DNA of 64,000 nt from Paraclostridium dentum (lineage in GTDB: Bacteria > Bacillota > Clostridia > Peptostreptococcales > Peptostreptococcaceae): NCBI RefSeq assembly GCF_012922555.1, contig NZ_WIPK01000007.1, positions 1 through 64,000 on the forward strand, given 5' to 3'. The notes under the pieces are model-generated. The model saw only the letters and a list, made by a program, of their open reading frames with translations, searched no databases and was not told where the DNA came from. Both the position numbers and the translations under genes were made by a program. Position 1 is the stretch's first letter, and each line of letters opens with the position of its first letter. Shown one piece after another: positions 17,947 through 25,175 of this stretch.

Positions 17947-18483
17947 TTACTCATTTATACAGTTTTCTTTTTTTAACCTATGGATTTTCATTAGATATTT
18001 TATGATTGTAAAAACTATAGAAGCCATCAACACAGGGTTTACTACAAGTGGAATAGAAATATTAAATATATATGGACCTTGTGATCCTATAGGTGAATTT
18101 AAACAATTATTAAAGAAACAAAAACTAAAAAATCCTATTATCAAAAGTGTAAAAATAAGATTTTTATAATGAGATATTTTTGATGGAATATCTGAAAATA
18201 TTTCAAAATCTTTTCCGTCATTTTCTCTCTCAAAGTAAAACCAACCCCATTGAATAGCTACCGTATTAATATCTAAATTAGATATAAAATCTATATAATC
18301 TAAATTTTCATCAGAAGTAAAAGGCTTTCTTTTTTCCACCTGATAAATGTAAGCATCTTTTTCACACGGTTTAAAACGGTATGTGAACCAACTCTTACCA
18401 GTTAACCTATATCCTTGTTTTGCTAAGCTATTAAGCCATTTAGTTTCTTTTTCAATATCAAAGAATATCTTTGATTTATTCAT
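17947..18483 (-). CDS. DUF2812 family membrane protein
   Basis: The protein is 178 aa. The N-terminal soluble DUF2812 domain (residues 1-95) contains 'EKETKWLNSLAKQGYRL' and 'YRFKPCEKDAYIYQVE', followed by two transmembrane segments (about residues 108-128 and 140-162). DUF2812 proteins are regularly paired with PadR repressors, as here (17 nt downstream of the PadR gene). Their role is unknown; they may sense the envelope state. Confidence 0.82.
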   Translation of the reverse strand: MNKSKIFFDIEKETKWLNSLAKQGYRLTGKSWFTYRFKPCEKDAYIYQVEKRKPFTSDENLDYIDFISNLDINTVAIQWGWFYFERENDGKDFEIFSDIPSKISHYKNLIFTLLIIGFFSFCFFNNCLNSPIGSQGPYIFNISIPLVVNPVLMASIVFTIIKYLMKIHRLKKENCINE

Positions 18484-18500
18484 AACAAATTACACCCCTT

Positions 18501-18812
18501 TTACTTAACTACTTGATTAGCAAGTTCTAAAACATCATTCAATCTTTTTAATTCCTTATTAACAATTTCTTTTCCTAATCCTGTAATTAGATAATTTTTC
18601 TTCTTCTTTTCTTCACTAACAAGTTGTATCCATTTTTTATCTACAAGTGTATTTATTGCTCCATACAACGTACCTGCGCCTAAGATTAAACGACTATTAG
18701 TTTTTTCTTCAACAAATTGCATTATTCCATAACCATGGTTAGGGTTATATAGTGCTAATAAAATATACAATGTTACCTCTGTTAGAGCCCCACCTTTAAC
18801 ATTATCCTTCAA
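18501..18812 (-). CDS. PadR-family transcriptional regulator
   Basis: This 103-aa one-domain repressor contains 'LALYNPNHGYGIMQFVEE' and 'LGAGTLYGAINTLVDKKWIQ', the PadR winged-helix core. The start is a TTG 5 nt after the GAGGTG ribosome site. It is cotranscribed with the DUF2812 gene. Inverted repeats TTACGGTT/AACCGTAA lie directly upstream and are the likely binding site. Confidence 0.87.
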   Translation of the reverse strand: MKDNVKGGALTEVTLYILLALYNPNHGYGIMQFVEEKTNSRLILGAGTLYGAINTLVDKKWIQLVSEEKKKKNYLITGLGKEIVNKELKRLNDVLELANQVVK

Positions 18813-18829
18813 AGTATCACCTCACTTTA

Positions 18830-18882
18830 TTACGGTTAAAGATATATCAGTAACCGTAATAAAAGTATATCGTTAAACGTAA
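18830..18882 (-). promoter_or_regulatory. Probable PadR operator and promoter region
   Basis: TTACGGTT (18830-18837) and AACCGTAA (18852-18859) form an 8-bp perfect inverted repeat with a 14-nt gap. A related element, CGTTAAACGTAAT, follows at 18871-18883. It sits directly in front of the minus-strand padR gene. Confidence 0.6.
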
Positions 18883-18997
18883 TATATATCAATTGAATTT
18901 TAAATACAAATATCGACATTAAATAAGATTTTGATTTATAATTAGGGAAAGAGTAAGTGATATGCTTACTTTGAAAGATTATTTAAGTTAAATAAAA

Positions 18998-19060
18998 ATA
19001 AAAACAATAAAATAACTGTATAAAAATTTAGTTTTTATACAGTTATTTTATTGTTTTTAT
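18998..19060. terminator. Long palindromic terminator
   Basis: There are perfect 29-bp arms (18998-19026 and 19032-19060) with a 5-nt loop. It shares the AATAACTGTATAAAAA core of 1661-1729. It lies downstream of the minus-strand cupin gene. The rest of 18883-19203 shows no gene. Confidence 0.75.
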
Positions 19061-19203
19061 AAAGTTTTCTTGTTGAGAAGTTATATTGAAATTTTAACTA
19101 ACCATATTTAGAATATGTGGATTTTTACTCCTAATGAAATTACTAAGTAGTCTAAGTTAATATAGTTAGATTTGAATATTAATATTAGTTAAATTAACTT
19201 TAA

Positions 19204-19791
19204 TTAGTATCTAGAGTTTTGTTCAGCTAATTCTGCATCTGATTTAGTTTGGTGTACTGTATCATGTGGATGCTGAGGAGGTGCATATATAGCATATAAT
19301 TTAAGAGGTTTATTTCCTGTATTAATTATATTGTGCCATTTGCCAGCAGGTATCATGATAGCATAATCTTCATAAACCATTTTTTGAAAATCTAACTTAT
19401 CTTTACTATCTCCCATTTTAACGAGTCCTTGCCCTTCTTCAATACGTATGAATTGATCACCAGTCTCATGGACTTCTAAGCCTATATCATCTCCAATATC
19501 TATGTTCATTAATGTAACTTGTAAATCAGTTCCAGTCCATAAAGCAGTACGGAAATTATTATTTTGATCAGTAGCATCTTCGATATTAATTACAAATGGA
19601 TTAGGGCCATAATCCTTCAATTGAGGAAGCGGTCTTTGAAATCCTTGATTATACATTGATGAATTTCCCCAAAAACTATATGGATTCATATTTTGCATTT
19701 GAGGAAAGGCCCAGAAAGGATAGGGAAACATATTAAACATTTGCATATTAGGGAAATAGGGCCATGGATATTGATTTTGGTTATTATACAT
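19204..19791 (-). CDS. Cupin-domain protein with Pro/Tyr/Met-rich N-terminus
   Basis: The protein is 195 aa from the ATG at 19791, which follows AAGGAG. Residues 1-55 are an unusual low-complexity stretch rich in Asn, Gln, Met, Pro, Phe, Trp and Tyr (for example 'MFPYPFWAFPQMQNMNPY'), like spore-coat proteins. Residues 75-180 form a cupin: 'LEVHETGDQFIRIEEG' and 'AGKWHNIINTG' supply metal-binding His/Glu/His. Similar cupins resemble mannose-6-phosphate isomerase and are seen in spore coats. A spore-surface location is my inference. An upstream start at 19992 is less likely, as it lacks a ribosome site. Confidence 0.75.
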   Translation of the reverse strand: MYNNQNQYPWPYFPNMQMFNMFPYPFWAFPQMQNMNPYSFWGNSSMYNQGFQRPLPQLKDYGPNPFVINIEDATDQNNNFRTALWTGTDLQVTLMNIDIGDDIGLEVHETGDQFIRIEEGQGLVKMGDSKDKLDFQKMVYEDYAIMIPAGKWHNIINTGNKPLKLYAIYAPPQHPHDTVHQTKSDAELAEQNSRY

Positions 19792-19899
19792 ATATATCAC
19801 TCCTTTTATAGATTTAATAACAATATATGAGGAGTGTTTGTGTAAGGTGATTTTACAAAGTTTAAGTAACAGGAGTTTAAATTTAAAATTGATATAATA

Positions 19900-20192
19900 A
19901 ATGATATTATAGATAGTTCTAAAGTAGAAACAGGTCAGTATAAAATATATAAAAATATAATGACATTGTATATATTGTTGAAGAAGCCGCACTTAATATG
20001 AGTAAATTCATTGAAGAAAATGGTGCTACCAAAGCAAGTAGCAGCGGAATAGGGCTTACACTTGTTAAATATATTTCAGATCTTCACTGTGGATATGTTA
20101 GACTTGAAAGTGAACTCAATAAAGGGAGTAAATTTACAATAGGTCTTCCATGTAAATTAGACTATGGTATATCTAATGAAAATTTAAATTAA
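19900..20192 (+). pseudogene. Remnant of a sensor histidine kinase
   Basis: The 5' part reads 'NDIIDSSKVETGQYKIY', a HisKA-adjacent motif. One frame on is 'DIVYIVEEAALNMSKFIE', and then, after a large internal deletion, 'SSSGIGLTLVKYISDLH' and 'LESELNKGSKFTIGLP', the G2 box and end of a HATPase domain. The N, G1 and F boxes are missing and a frameshift separates the two parts. It cannot be a working kinase. The intact-looking ORF from 19998 is just its tail. Confidence 0.75.
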
Positions 20193-20202
20193 GATAAAAA
20201 AA

Positions 20203-20243
20203 TGGCTCTAGGTATTAAATTCAATTACCTAGAGCTATTTTTT
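20203..20243. terminator. Bidirectional terminator
   Basis: GCTCTAGGTA (20205-20214) pairs with TACCTAGAGC (20226-20235), with A- and T-runs on either side. Confidence 0.85.
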
Positions 20244-20266
20244 CAATAAAAAAGATTTATTTATTT

Positions 20267-20959
20267 TTAAATTAGAGAGAATAACATAACTGTACCTAAT
20301 CCAAATGTTGTGAAGTCAAACACAACATGGACAATCCATGGAACAATAATACTATTTGACTTTAATGCTGCTAAATTGAAAAATATTCTAGCTAAGCCTT
20401 GAACAAAAAGAATATGAATAAGTGTATGCATTACATTGCCACTAAAGTAAGTAGAGTAGTGTAATAGTCCAAAGAATATAGAACTTAATATAATTCCAAT
20501 TGTGTTAGCTAACTTTAAGTTATCAGTTTTTTTGTAAGTAAAATTTGAAACAACTAAAAGAACAAATATACTTATTACTTCTTCAAATAATAATACAAAA
20601 GGTAAAGATATAAGTGTTTGAACAATATGTTCAGATCCTGGATTACCGTGTAAATTAAGTTTGAAAACCGTTGTTAGTAAAACCCCAGAGACAAAGCTAG
20701 CTATTAAAGAAACTATATACCATACAGCTATATTCTTAAAAGGCTTTATAGGCTTTGAAAATACATCACTTAGTCCACTTTTTCCAAAAGCAATAACTAA
20801 ACTAACAATAGATAATAAAGGAACTGATACAATTTTAAACACATATAGCCCCATAGTATCTGATTTAATTAAATCAATTTTAAATGTAACTAATAATAAT
20901 AGCATTGATACTATAACTGGAAAAAGCTTAAGTTGATATTTTGTTATAATTTGATTCAT
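20267..20959 (-). CDS. CPBP-family intramembrane protease-like protein
   Basis: This is a 230-aa polytopic membrane protein with seven or so hydrophobic segments. CPBP (Abi/Rce1) motifs are visible: 'LFEEVISIFVLL' (motif 1), 'FFGLLHYST' (motif 2) and 'PWIVHVVFDFT' (motif 4). Motif 1 normally reads EExxxR; here the Arg position is Phe, so activity is uncertain. ATG 20959 follows AGAGGTG; a GTG at 20968 overlaps that site and was rejected. Single gene, function unknown; relatives process peptides or confer bacteriocin immunity. Confidence 0.75.
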   Translation of the reverse strand: MNQIITKYQLKLFPVIVSMLLLLVTFKIDLIKSDTMGLYVFKIVSVPLLSIVSLVIAFGKSGLSDVFSKPIKPFKNIAVWYIVSLIASFVSGVLLTTVFKLNLHGNPGSEHIVQTLISLPFVLLFEEVISIFVLLVVSNFTYKKTDNLKLANTIGIILSSIFFGLLHYSTYFSGNVMHTLIHILFVQGLARIFFNLAALKSNSIIVPWIVHVVFDFTTFGLGTVMLFSLI

Positions 20960-21198
20960 AATGTACACCTCTTTTTTTATTTGTTTAATAAAACAATATT
21001 TTAGTTAAGAGAGTTAAAAGTTAATACATTCCATAAATTCTTATTTTTTATAATAATTAAAAAAGCAAAAAATAAACTGAATTGGATTTAACAGGTTAAA
21101 TTATTTATATATTTGCGTATCCGGTGAGTTTATTCTAAGCTTTTTATCTTTCCAAAACCTTTCTAAAGTATTTCCTAATTATTATTTTTTTATGATAT

Positions 21199-21228
21199 AA
21201 AAAAATCGCACCATTTAATGTGATGCGA
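21199..21228 (-). terminator. Terminator of the YdcZ operon (minus strand)
   Basis: On the minus strand TCGCATCA pairs with TGGTGCGA and is followed by T7. It overlaps the stop codon of the last gene. Confidence 0.65.
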
Positions 21229-21670
21229 CCTCGATTTCTTCGACTCTATCAATATATAAATTATAAGAAAGTCCTATAATAACTAATATACCTCCAACAA
21301 CTTGCCAAATAGATATTTTTCCTGATAGAATGAAATCTAAAATTATTCCAGTGAATAGCTGACCCACAAATAATAATAAAGTTAAATAAAATGATGAAAC
21401 TTTAGATGATAAAAACACTTGTAAAGATACTACAGCCACACCAACAAGACCTCCAGTATAAGCAAGCCAATTAGCATCGTAAGAAGTAGATGCAAACAAC
21501 TTAGAAGTCTCACCGCTTATAAGTAATATTAATATTGAACCAGCAAGACCAAATATATAATTAAATAGTGTGCTTTGGTAAACCCCTAATTTTTCAGATA
21601 AAACAAAGTTTACAGATCTTGAAATAACATTTGAAATTCCAGATAATATAGCTATTAGTGCATAAAACAT
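21215..21670 (-). CDS. DMT-family (YdcZ/DUF606) transporter subunit
   Basis: This 151-aa membrane protein has about five hydrophobic helices. 'ARSVNFVLSEKLG'-type N-terminus ('SRSVNFVLSEKLGVYQST'), 'GGLVGVAVVSLQVFLSSK' and 'GQLFTGIILDF' are typical of DUF606. Small members usually act as pairs; the partner gene ends 16 nt upstream. The substrate is unknown. A divergent Crp/Fnr-type gene probably regulates the pair. Confidence 0.82.
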   Translation of the reverse strand: MFYALIAILSGISNVISRSVNFVLSEKLGVYQSTLFNYIFGLAGSILILLISGETSKLFASTSYDANWLAYTGGLVGVAVVSLQVFLSSKVSSFYLTLLLFVGQLFTGIILDFILSGKISIWQVVGGILVIIGLSYNLYIDRVEEIEVASH

Positions 21671-21686
21671 AAATAATACCTCCTTA

Positions 21687-22106
21687 TTACAATGTCATAA
21701 TAAAAATACCTAAGATTATTATTCCTAATCCTATTATTTTTTTCTTTTCAAATTTATTGACTTCTAAGTCAAAGTATCCAAAGTGATCGATAACAATTGA
21801 TGTGACTAGCTGGCCTAATAAAGCTAGTGAAACAGTAAGAGATACACCAAGATTTGTAAAACTAATATTAGTAAATAGTACAGTCAATATACCTATAAGT
21901 CCTCCTGAGAACATGTAAAAAGGTATTCCCTTAAGGTTTTTTATCTTAGACTTAGTCACCACAAGTAATATTATAATCCCAATAAGACCTACAAAGTGTA
22001 TGATGACGCTAGAAATATAGTTTCCAGTTGCATTTCCAAGATCTCCGTTTAGAACAACCATTATAGATAAAACTACACCTGTTAAAATTGAAATTAAATA
22101 ATTCAT
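21687..22106 (-). CDS. DMT-family (YdcZ/DUF606) transporter subunit
   Basis: This 139-aa membrane protein starts at the ATG 22106 with GGAGGT before it; the upstream ATG (22121) lacks a site. 'LNGDLGNATGNYISSVIIHFVGL' (residues 19-41, quoted here only by its start and end: LNGDLG...HFVGL) and 'LGQLVTSIVIDHFGYF' match DUF606. It probably forms a heteromer with the next gene, and both face a Crp/Fnr regulator. Confidence 0.82.
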   Translation of the reverse strand: MNYLISILTGVVLSIMVVLNGDLGNATGNYISSVIIHFVGLIGIIILLVVTKSKIKNLKGIPFYMFSGGLIGILTVLFTNISFTNLGVSLTVSLALLGQLVTSIVIDHFGYFDLEVNKFEKKKIIGLGIIILGIFIMTL

Positions 22107-22164
22107 ATATTTTACCTCCATGCTAGATTATTAAATAATATAACATAGAAAGAAAGTATTAATA

Positions 22165-22178
22165 ATGACATATGTCAT
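22165..22178. promoter_or_regulatory. Palindromic operator in the divergent promoter
   Basis: The perfect 14-bp palindrome ATGACATATGTCAT lies between the YdcZ pair and the Crp/Fnr-type gene. It resembles the TGA-N6-TCA style of Fnr/Crp sites and is the likely target of the adjacent regulator. Confidence 0.65.
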
Positions 22179-22224
22179 ATATATAGATATAATCTTTATG
22201 TACATTTAGAAAAGAGGTGATTAG

Positions 22225-22947
22225 ATGAAGAAAATAGATGACAAGTTTATTATAAAAACTTTCTATAATGAATTAAACATGGATGAATTATTTGAAAAAG
22301 AAATGAGTAATGATATGAAACTTCTTAAATTTGAAAGACATGAATACCTATGCAGAGAAGGTGAGGAATTAGAATACTTTCTCTTTTTAGTTGAGGGAAA
22401 GGCGAAAGTATTTAAGACATTACCAAACGGAAAATCATCTCTTCTTAGTTTTTATAATTCACTAGGAGTAATAGGGGATGTGGAGTTTATAAACAAAGAA
22501 GTAGTTTCAGGGACATTACAAGCATTAAGTACATGTTATTGCTTAGCTATACCTATGAATATAGCTAGAACTAAACTTATAAATGATTGCAAATTTTTAA
22601 GATTTTCCTGTTCACGTTTAGCAGAAAAATTAGCAGATATAAGTATGAGTAGTTCTATAAATTTACTTTATCCGCTTGAAAATAGATTGGCAAGTTATAT
22701 AAATGAATTATTGGTAGAACATGATTCTAAAATCGAGTATGTAGATTTTGATGAAAGTTTAATAGATGTAGCAGAACACCTAGGAAGTAGTTATAGGCAT
22801 TTGTTAAGGACTTTCAATTCACTGATTGAAAAGAATGTTTTAGATAAAGATAAATTAGGATATAAGGTTATAGATAAAAATAAACTATCAGATTTAGCAG
22901 GAGATTTATATAAGGATGTATATTTCAAGCCCACTCAAATTAAATAA
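22225..22947 (+). CDS. Crp/Fnr-family transcriptional regulator
   Basis: The protein is 240 aa. The N-terminal cyclic-nucleotide-like β-barrel (residues 25-130) contains 'FLFLVEGKAKVFKTLPNGK' and 'LGVIGDVEFINKE'. The C-terminal HTH (residues 180-215) reads 'VAEHLGSSYRHLLRTFNSL'. It lacks the cysteine set of Fnr and so is not an Fe-S sensor. Related YeiL-type proteins control adjacent transporters, and here a divergent YdcZ pair shares a palindromic site. Confidence 0.85.
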   Translation: MKKIDDKFIIKTFYNELNMDELFEKEMSNDMKLLKFERHEYLCREGEELEYFLFLVEGKAKVFKTLPNGKSSLLSFYNSLGVIGDVEFINKEVVSGTLQALSTCYCLAIPMNIARTKLINDCKFLRFSCSRLAEKLADISMSSSINLLYPLENRLASYINELLVEHDSKIEYVDFDESLIDVAEHLGSSYRHLLRTFNSLIEKNVLDKDKLGYKVIDKNKLSDLAGDLYKDVYFKPTQIK

Positions 22948-22960
22948 AAGCAACAAAAAG

Positions 22961-22991
22961 AATCTTCTATTATTTTAGGAGATTTTTTATT
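22961..22991 (+). terminator. Terminator
   Basis: AATCTTCT (22961-22968) pairs with AGGAGATT (22977-22984), with one mismatch, followed by T-rich DNA. Confidence 0.6.
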
Positions 22992-23178
22992 TTGCTAAAA
23001 AATATTGACTAACTAAAAATAATGTGTAATAATGATTTTAAAATTAGTTACAAAAAGTAAGCAACTAACTAAAATAAATAAACAAACTTAAAATAAGTAA
23101 TGAAACAACTATTTTTATTCAGATATATGAATAGCTTAAACAGTAAATATAAAATATATAAAAAAGGAGTGTTATAAA

Positions 23179-23880
23179 ATGTTAAGGAAAATAGATAGTA
23201 ATAATATGGGGAATAGTTATCTTGGATGGTTAAAGAGTAAATTTCATTTTTCATTTGCAGAATACTATAATCCAGATAATATGAATTTTGGAGCTTTAAG
23301 AGTTATAAATGATGATTTAATTCAACCCAATACTGGATTTGAAGTTCATCCTCATAGAGATATGGAAATAATATCATACGTTGTCAATGGTGAATTAACT
23401 CATGGAGATAGTATGGGCAACAAGAATACTATAAGCCGTGGACATGCTCAATACATGAGTGCAGGGACAGGTGTTTTCCATAGTGAACATAACTTTGGAG
23501 AGGATCAATTAAGACTTTTACAAATATGGATATTACCAGATAAAAAGGACTACACACCAAATTATGGAGATTATAAATTTAATTGGAATGACAGACATAA
23601 TAAATGGCTTCATATTGCATCAAGTAAAAATGAAAGTGCGCCAATAAAAATAAACCAAGATACAAATATTTACGCGTTAGAACTTGAAAAAGGAAAAGAA
23701 ATAGACTTTAAAGTTAATGAAGGAAGACAAGCTTACCTTGTTCAAATTGAAGGCAATTCATCAATTAATGAAATTGAATTAAATGAAAGTGATGGTATGG
23801 AAATAGTTGAAGAAGATATCTTAATTAAAGCAAAGGAAACTTCTCATATTTTAGTCTTAGAGATGAGAAAGCAAGATTAA
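23179..23880 (+). CDS. Pirin family protein
   Basis: The 233-aa bicupin has the N-terminal pirin metal motif 'GFEVHPHRDMEIISYVVNGE' (His, His, Glu) and 'QYMSAGTGVFHSEHN'. Members include quercetin dioxygenases of the YhhW/YhaK type; the physiological substrate here is unknown. Good ribosome site (AAAGGAGTG). A small BFD-like ferredoxin gene lies 71 nt downstream and may share the transcript. Confidence 0.9.
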   Translation: MLRKIDSNNMGNSYLGWLKSKFHFSFAEYYNPDNMNFGALRVINDDLIQPNTGFEVHPHRDMEIISYVVNGELTHGDSMGNKNTISRGHAQYMSAGTGVFHSEHNFGEDQLRLLQIWILPDKKDYTPNYGDYKFNWNDRHNKWLHIASSKNESAPIKINQDTNIYALELEKGKEIDFKVNEGRQAYLVQIEGNSSINEIELNESDGMEIVEEDILIKAKETSHILVLEMRKQD

Positions 23881-23951
23881 TGTTGTTTAAATTATATAAA
23901 AATAAATTAAATTTTATTTATAAATAATAATTAAAATGGAGGAAAATTAAA

Positions 23952-24131
23952 ATGGATAAGAATCAATTAGTATGTGGGTGCATGAAAGTAACATTAGGAG
24001 ATATTGAAAATGCTATAAAGAGTGGAGCGAAGTCTTTTGAAGAGGTACAGAATATAACTAATGTAAGCAGAGGTTGTGGAAGATGCGCTAATAGTGTTAA
24101 GGAACTTATTTCAAAACTTTTAGAAAAATAA
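23952..24131 (+). CDS. BFD-like [2Fe-2S]-binding protein
   Basis: This small 59-aa protein has the pattern 'VCGCMKVT...GCGRC', with Cys8, Cys10, Cys42 and Cys45, as in bacterioferritin-associated ferredoxin domains (CxC...CxxC). It likely carries a [2Fe-2S] cluster for electron transfer. GGAGG stands before ATG. It follows the pirin gene and has its own terminator. Confidence 0.82.
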   Translation: MDKNQLVCGCMKVTLGDIENAIKSGAKSFEEVQNITNVSRGCGRCANSVKELISKLLEK

Positions 24132-24153
24132 ATATATATTACTAAAGTGACAA

Positions 24154-24191
24154 AAGCTCTTATCGATGTATAGCATAGATAAGAGCCTTTC
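24154..24191 (+). terminator. Terminator
   Basis: GCTCTTATC (24156-24164) pairs with GATAAGAGC (24178-24186), followed by Ts. Confidence 0.75.
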
Positions 24192-24309
24192 TATATTAAC
24201 AAGGAATATATATGTAATTTATTAGGGTAAAGTATTATAGATTTTTAATTTAATATAATAATTTACTTACTTTTTTTTGCAAATATGCTAGAATGTATGC
24301 AGGTGGTGA

Positions 24310-24624
24310 ATGGATATGGAAAAATATCATATGTGTCCAAAGTTTGAAAATGCTTTTGAATTATTAGGAAAGAGATGGACTGGCCTAATTATAAGAACAT
24401 TGATGAGCGGACAAAAGCGATTTTCTGATATAGCAGATGTAATTCCAAATATGAGCGCTCGAATGCTAACAGAAAGACTTAAAGAATTAGAGAGTGAAGG
24501 AATTGTTGTTAGGAAAGTCTATCCAGAAATACCTGTACGCATAGAGTACGAGCTTACAGAAAAAGGACAGGAACTTAGAAGTGTTATGGATGAAATTCAA
24601 AAATGGGCGGAAAAATGGAATTAA
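24310..24624 (+). CDS. HxlR-family transcriptional regulator
   Basis: The 104-aa winged-helix protein has the conserved Cys near the N-terminus ('MCPKFENAFELLGKRWTGLI'), 'RFSDIADVIPNMSARMLTERL' (described as residues 37-57) and wing 'PEIPVRIEYELTEKG'. Such proteins often sense electrophiles or redox state. It is monocistronic, with a strong terminator behind. Targets are unknown; the pirin/BFD genes upstream are candidates. Confidence 0.88.
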   Translation: MDMEKYHMCPKFENAFELLGKRWTGLIIRTLMSGQKRFSDIADVIPNMSARMLTERLKELESEGIVVRKVYPEIPVRIEYELTEKGQELRSVMDEIQKWAEKWN

Positions 24625-24679
24625 AAAATAAATAAAAAGAATCTCTTAATTAATCTAAGAGATTCTTTTTATTTATTTT
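24625..24679. terminator. Strong bidirectional terminator
   Basis: Perfect 24-bp arms (24625-24648 and 24656-24679) hold AAGAATCTCTTA and TAAGAGATTCTT, with A- and T-rich flanks. Confidence 0.88.
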
Positions 24680-24780
24680 GGAAAATAGTTGATTAAGTAT
24701 AATTAATATATATTTTACAAAAATAATGATTGACATTTTAAAATAAAAGGCATACTATAATGTAAAATAATATTAAAACT

Positions 24781-25148
24781 TCAGTGAAGGGAAGAGTAAA
24801 TATTTACTAAGTATCTAAAGCGAGTGGAGGGCGGTGAAAGCTCCATGAGAAAAGGAATATCGAAAGACATCCCAGAGAAACTTATCTGAAATAAAGTAGG
24901 ATGAGTCGGGTTACACCGTTATATGTAATAAGAGATGGCTTAGAGTTATTTAACTTTAGTCAAGTAGAATGGCACCGTGAATATAGCTTTCACTTCTATC
25001 ATAGAAGTGAAAGCTTTTTTTATTATTATAGAATAGGGCCCATTCTATGGAACTATTTTGCTTGATAAAGTTATAATATAAGTCAAAAAGGGTGGTACCG
25101 CGAATCTTCGCCCCTTGGGATTAATATCTCAAGGGGCTTTTTTAATAC
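24781..25148 (+). promoter_or_regulatory. Aspartate T-box riboswitch with two antiterminator/terminator modules
   Basis: Stem I starts near 24781. GGGA (24789-24792) pairs with TCCC (24870-24873), AGAGTA is at 24793-24798, and the specifier GAC (24866-24868, Asp) is followed by A. A first T-box sequence, AGAATGGCACCGTG (24966-24979), precedes terminator AGCTTTCACTTCTA/TAGAAGTGAAAGCT (24985-25015) with Ts. A second, consensus T-box, AGGGTGGTACCGCG (25089-25102), precedes terminator GCCCCTTG/CAAGGGGC (25110-25137) with Ts. Only one stem I is visible. Uncharged tRNA-Asp should antiterminate and allow aspS expression. Confidence 0.85.
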
Positions 25149-25175
25149 TTTTAAATTACAAGGAGGATTAACAAC

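Noticed and set aside
17942-18169. Plus-strand ORF of 75 codons
   Set aside because: It is antisense to the DUF2812 membrane domain and lacks a ribosome site; the PadR pairing supports the minus-strand gene.
19998-20192. Separate 64-aa gene
   Set aside because: It is the HATPase tail of a decayed histidine kinase, with matching kinase sequence in another frame just upstream and no ribosome site.
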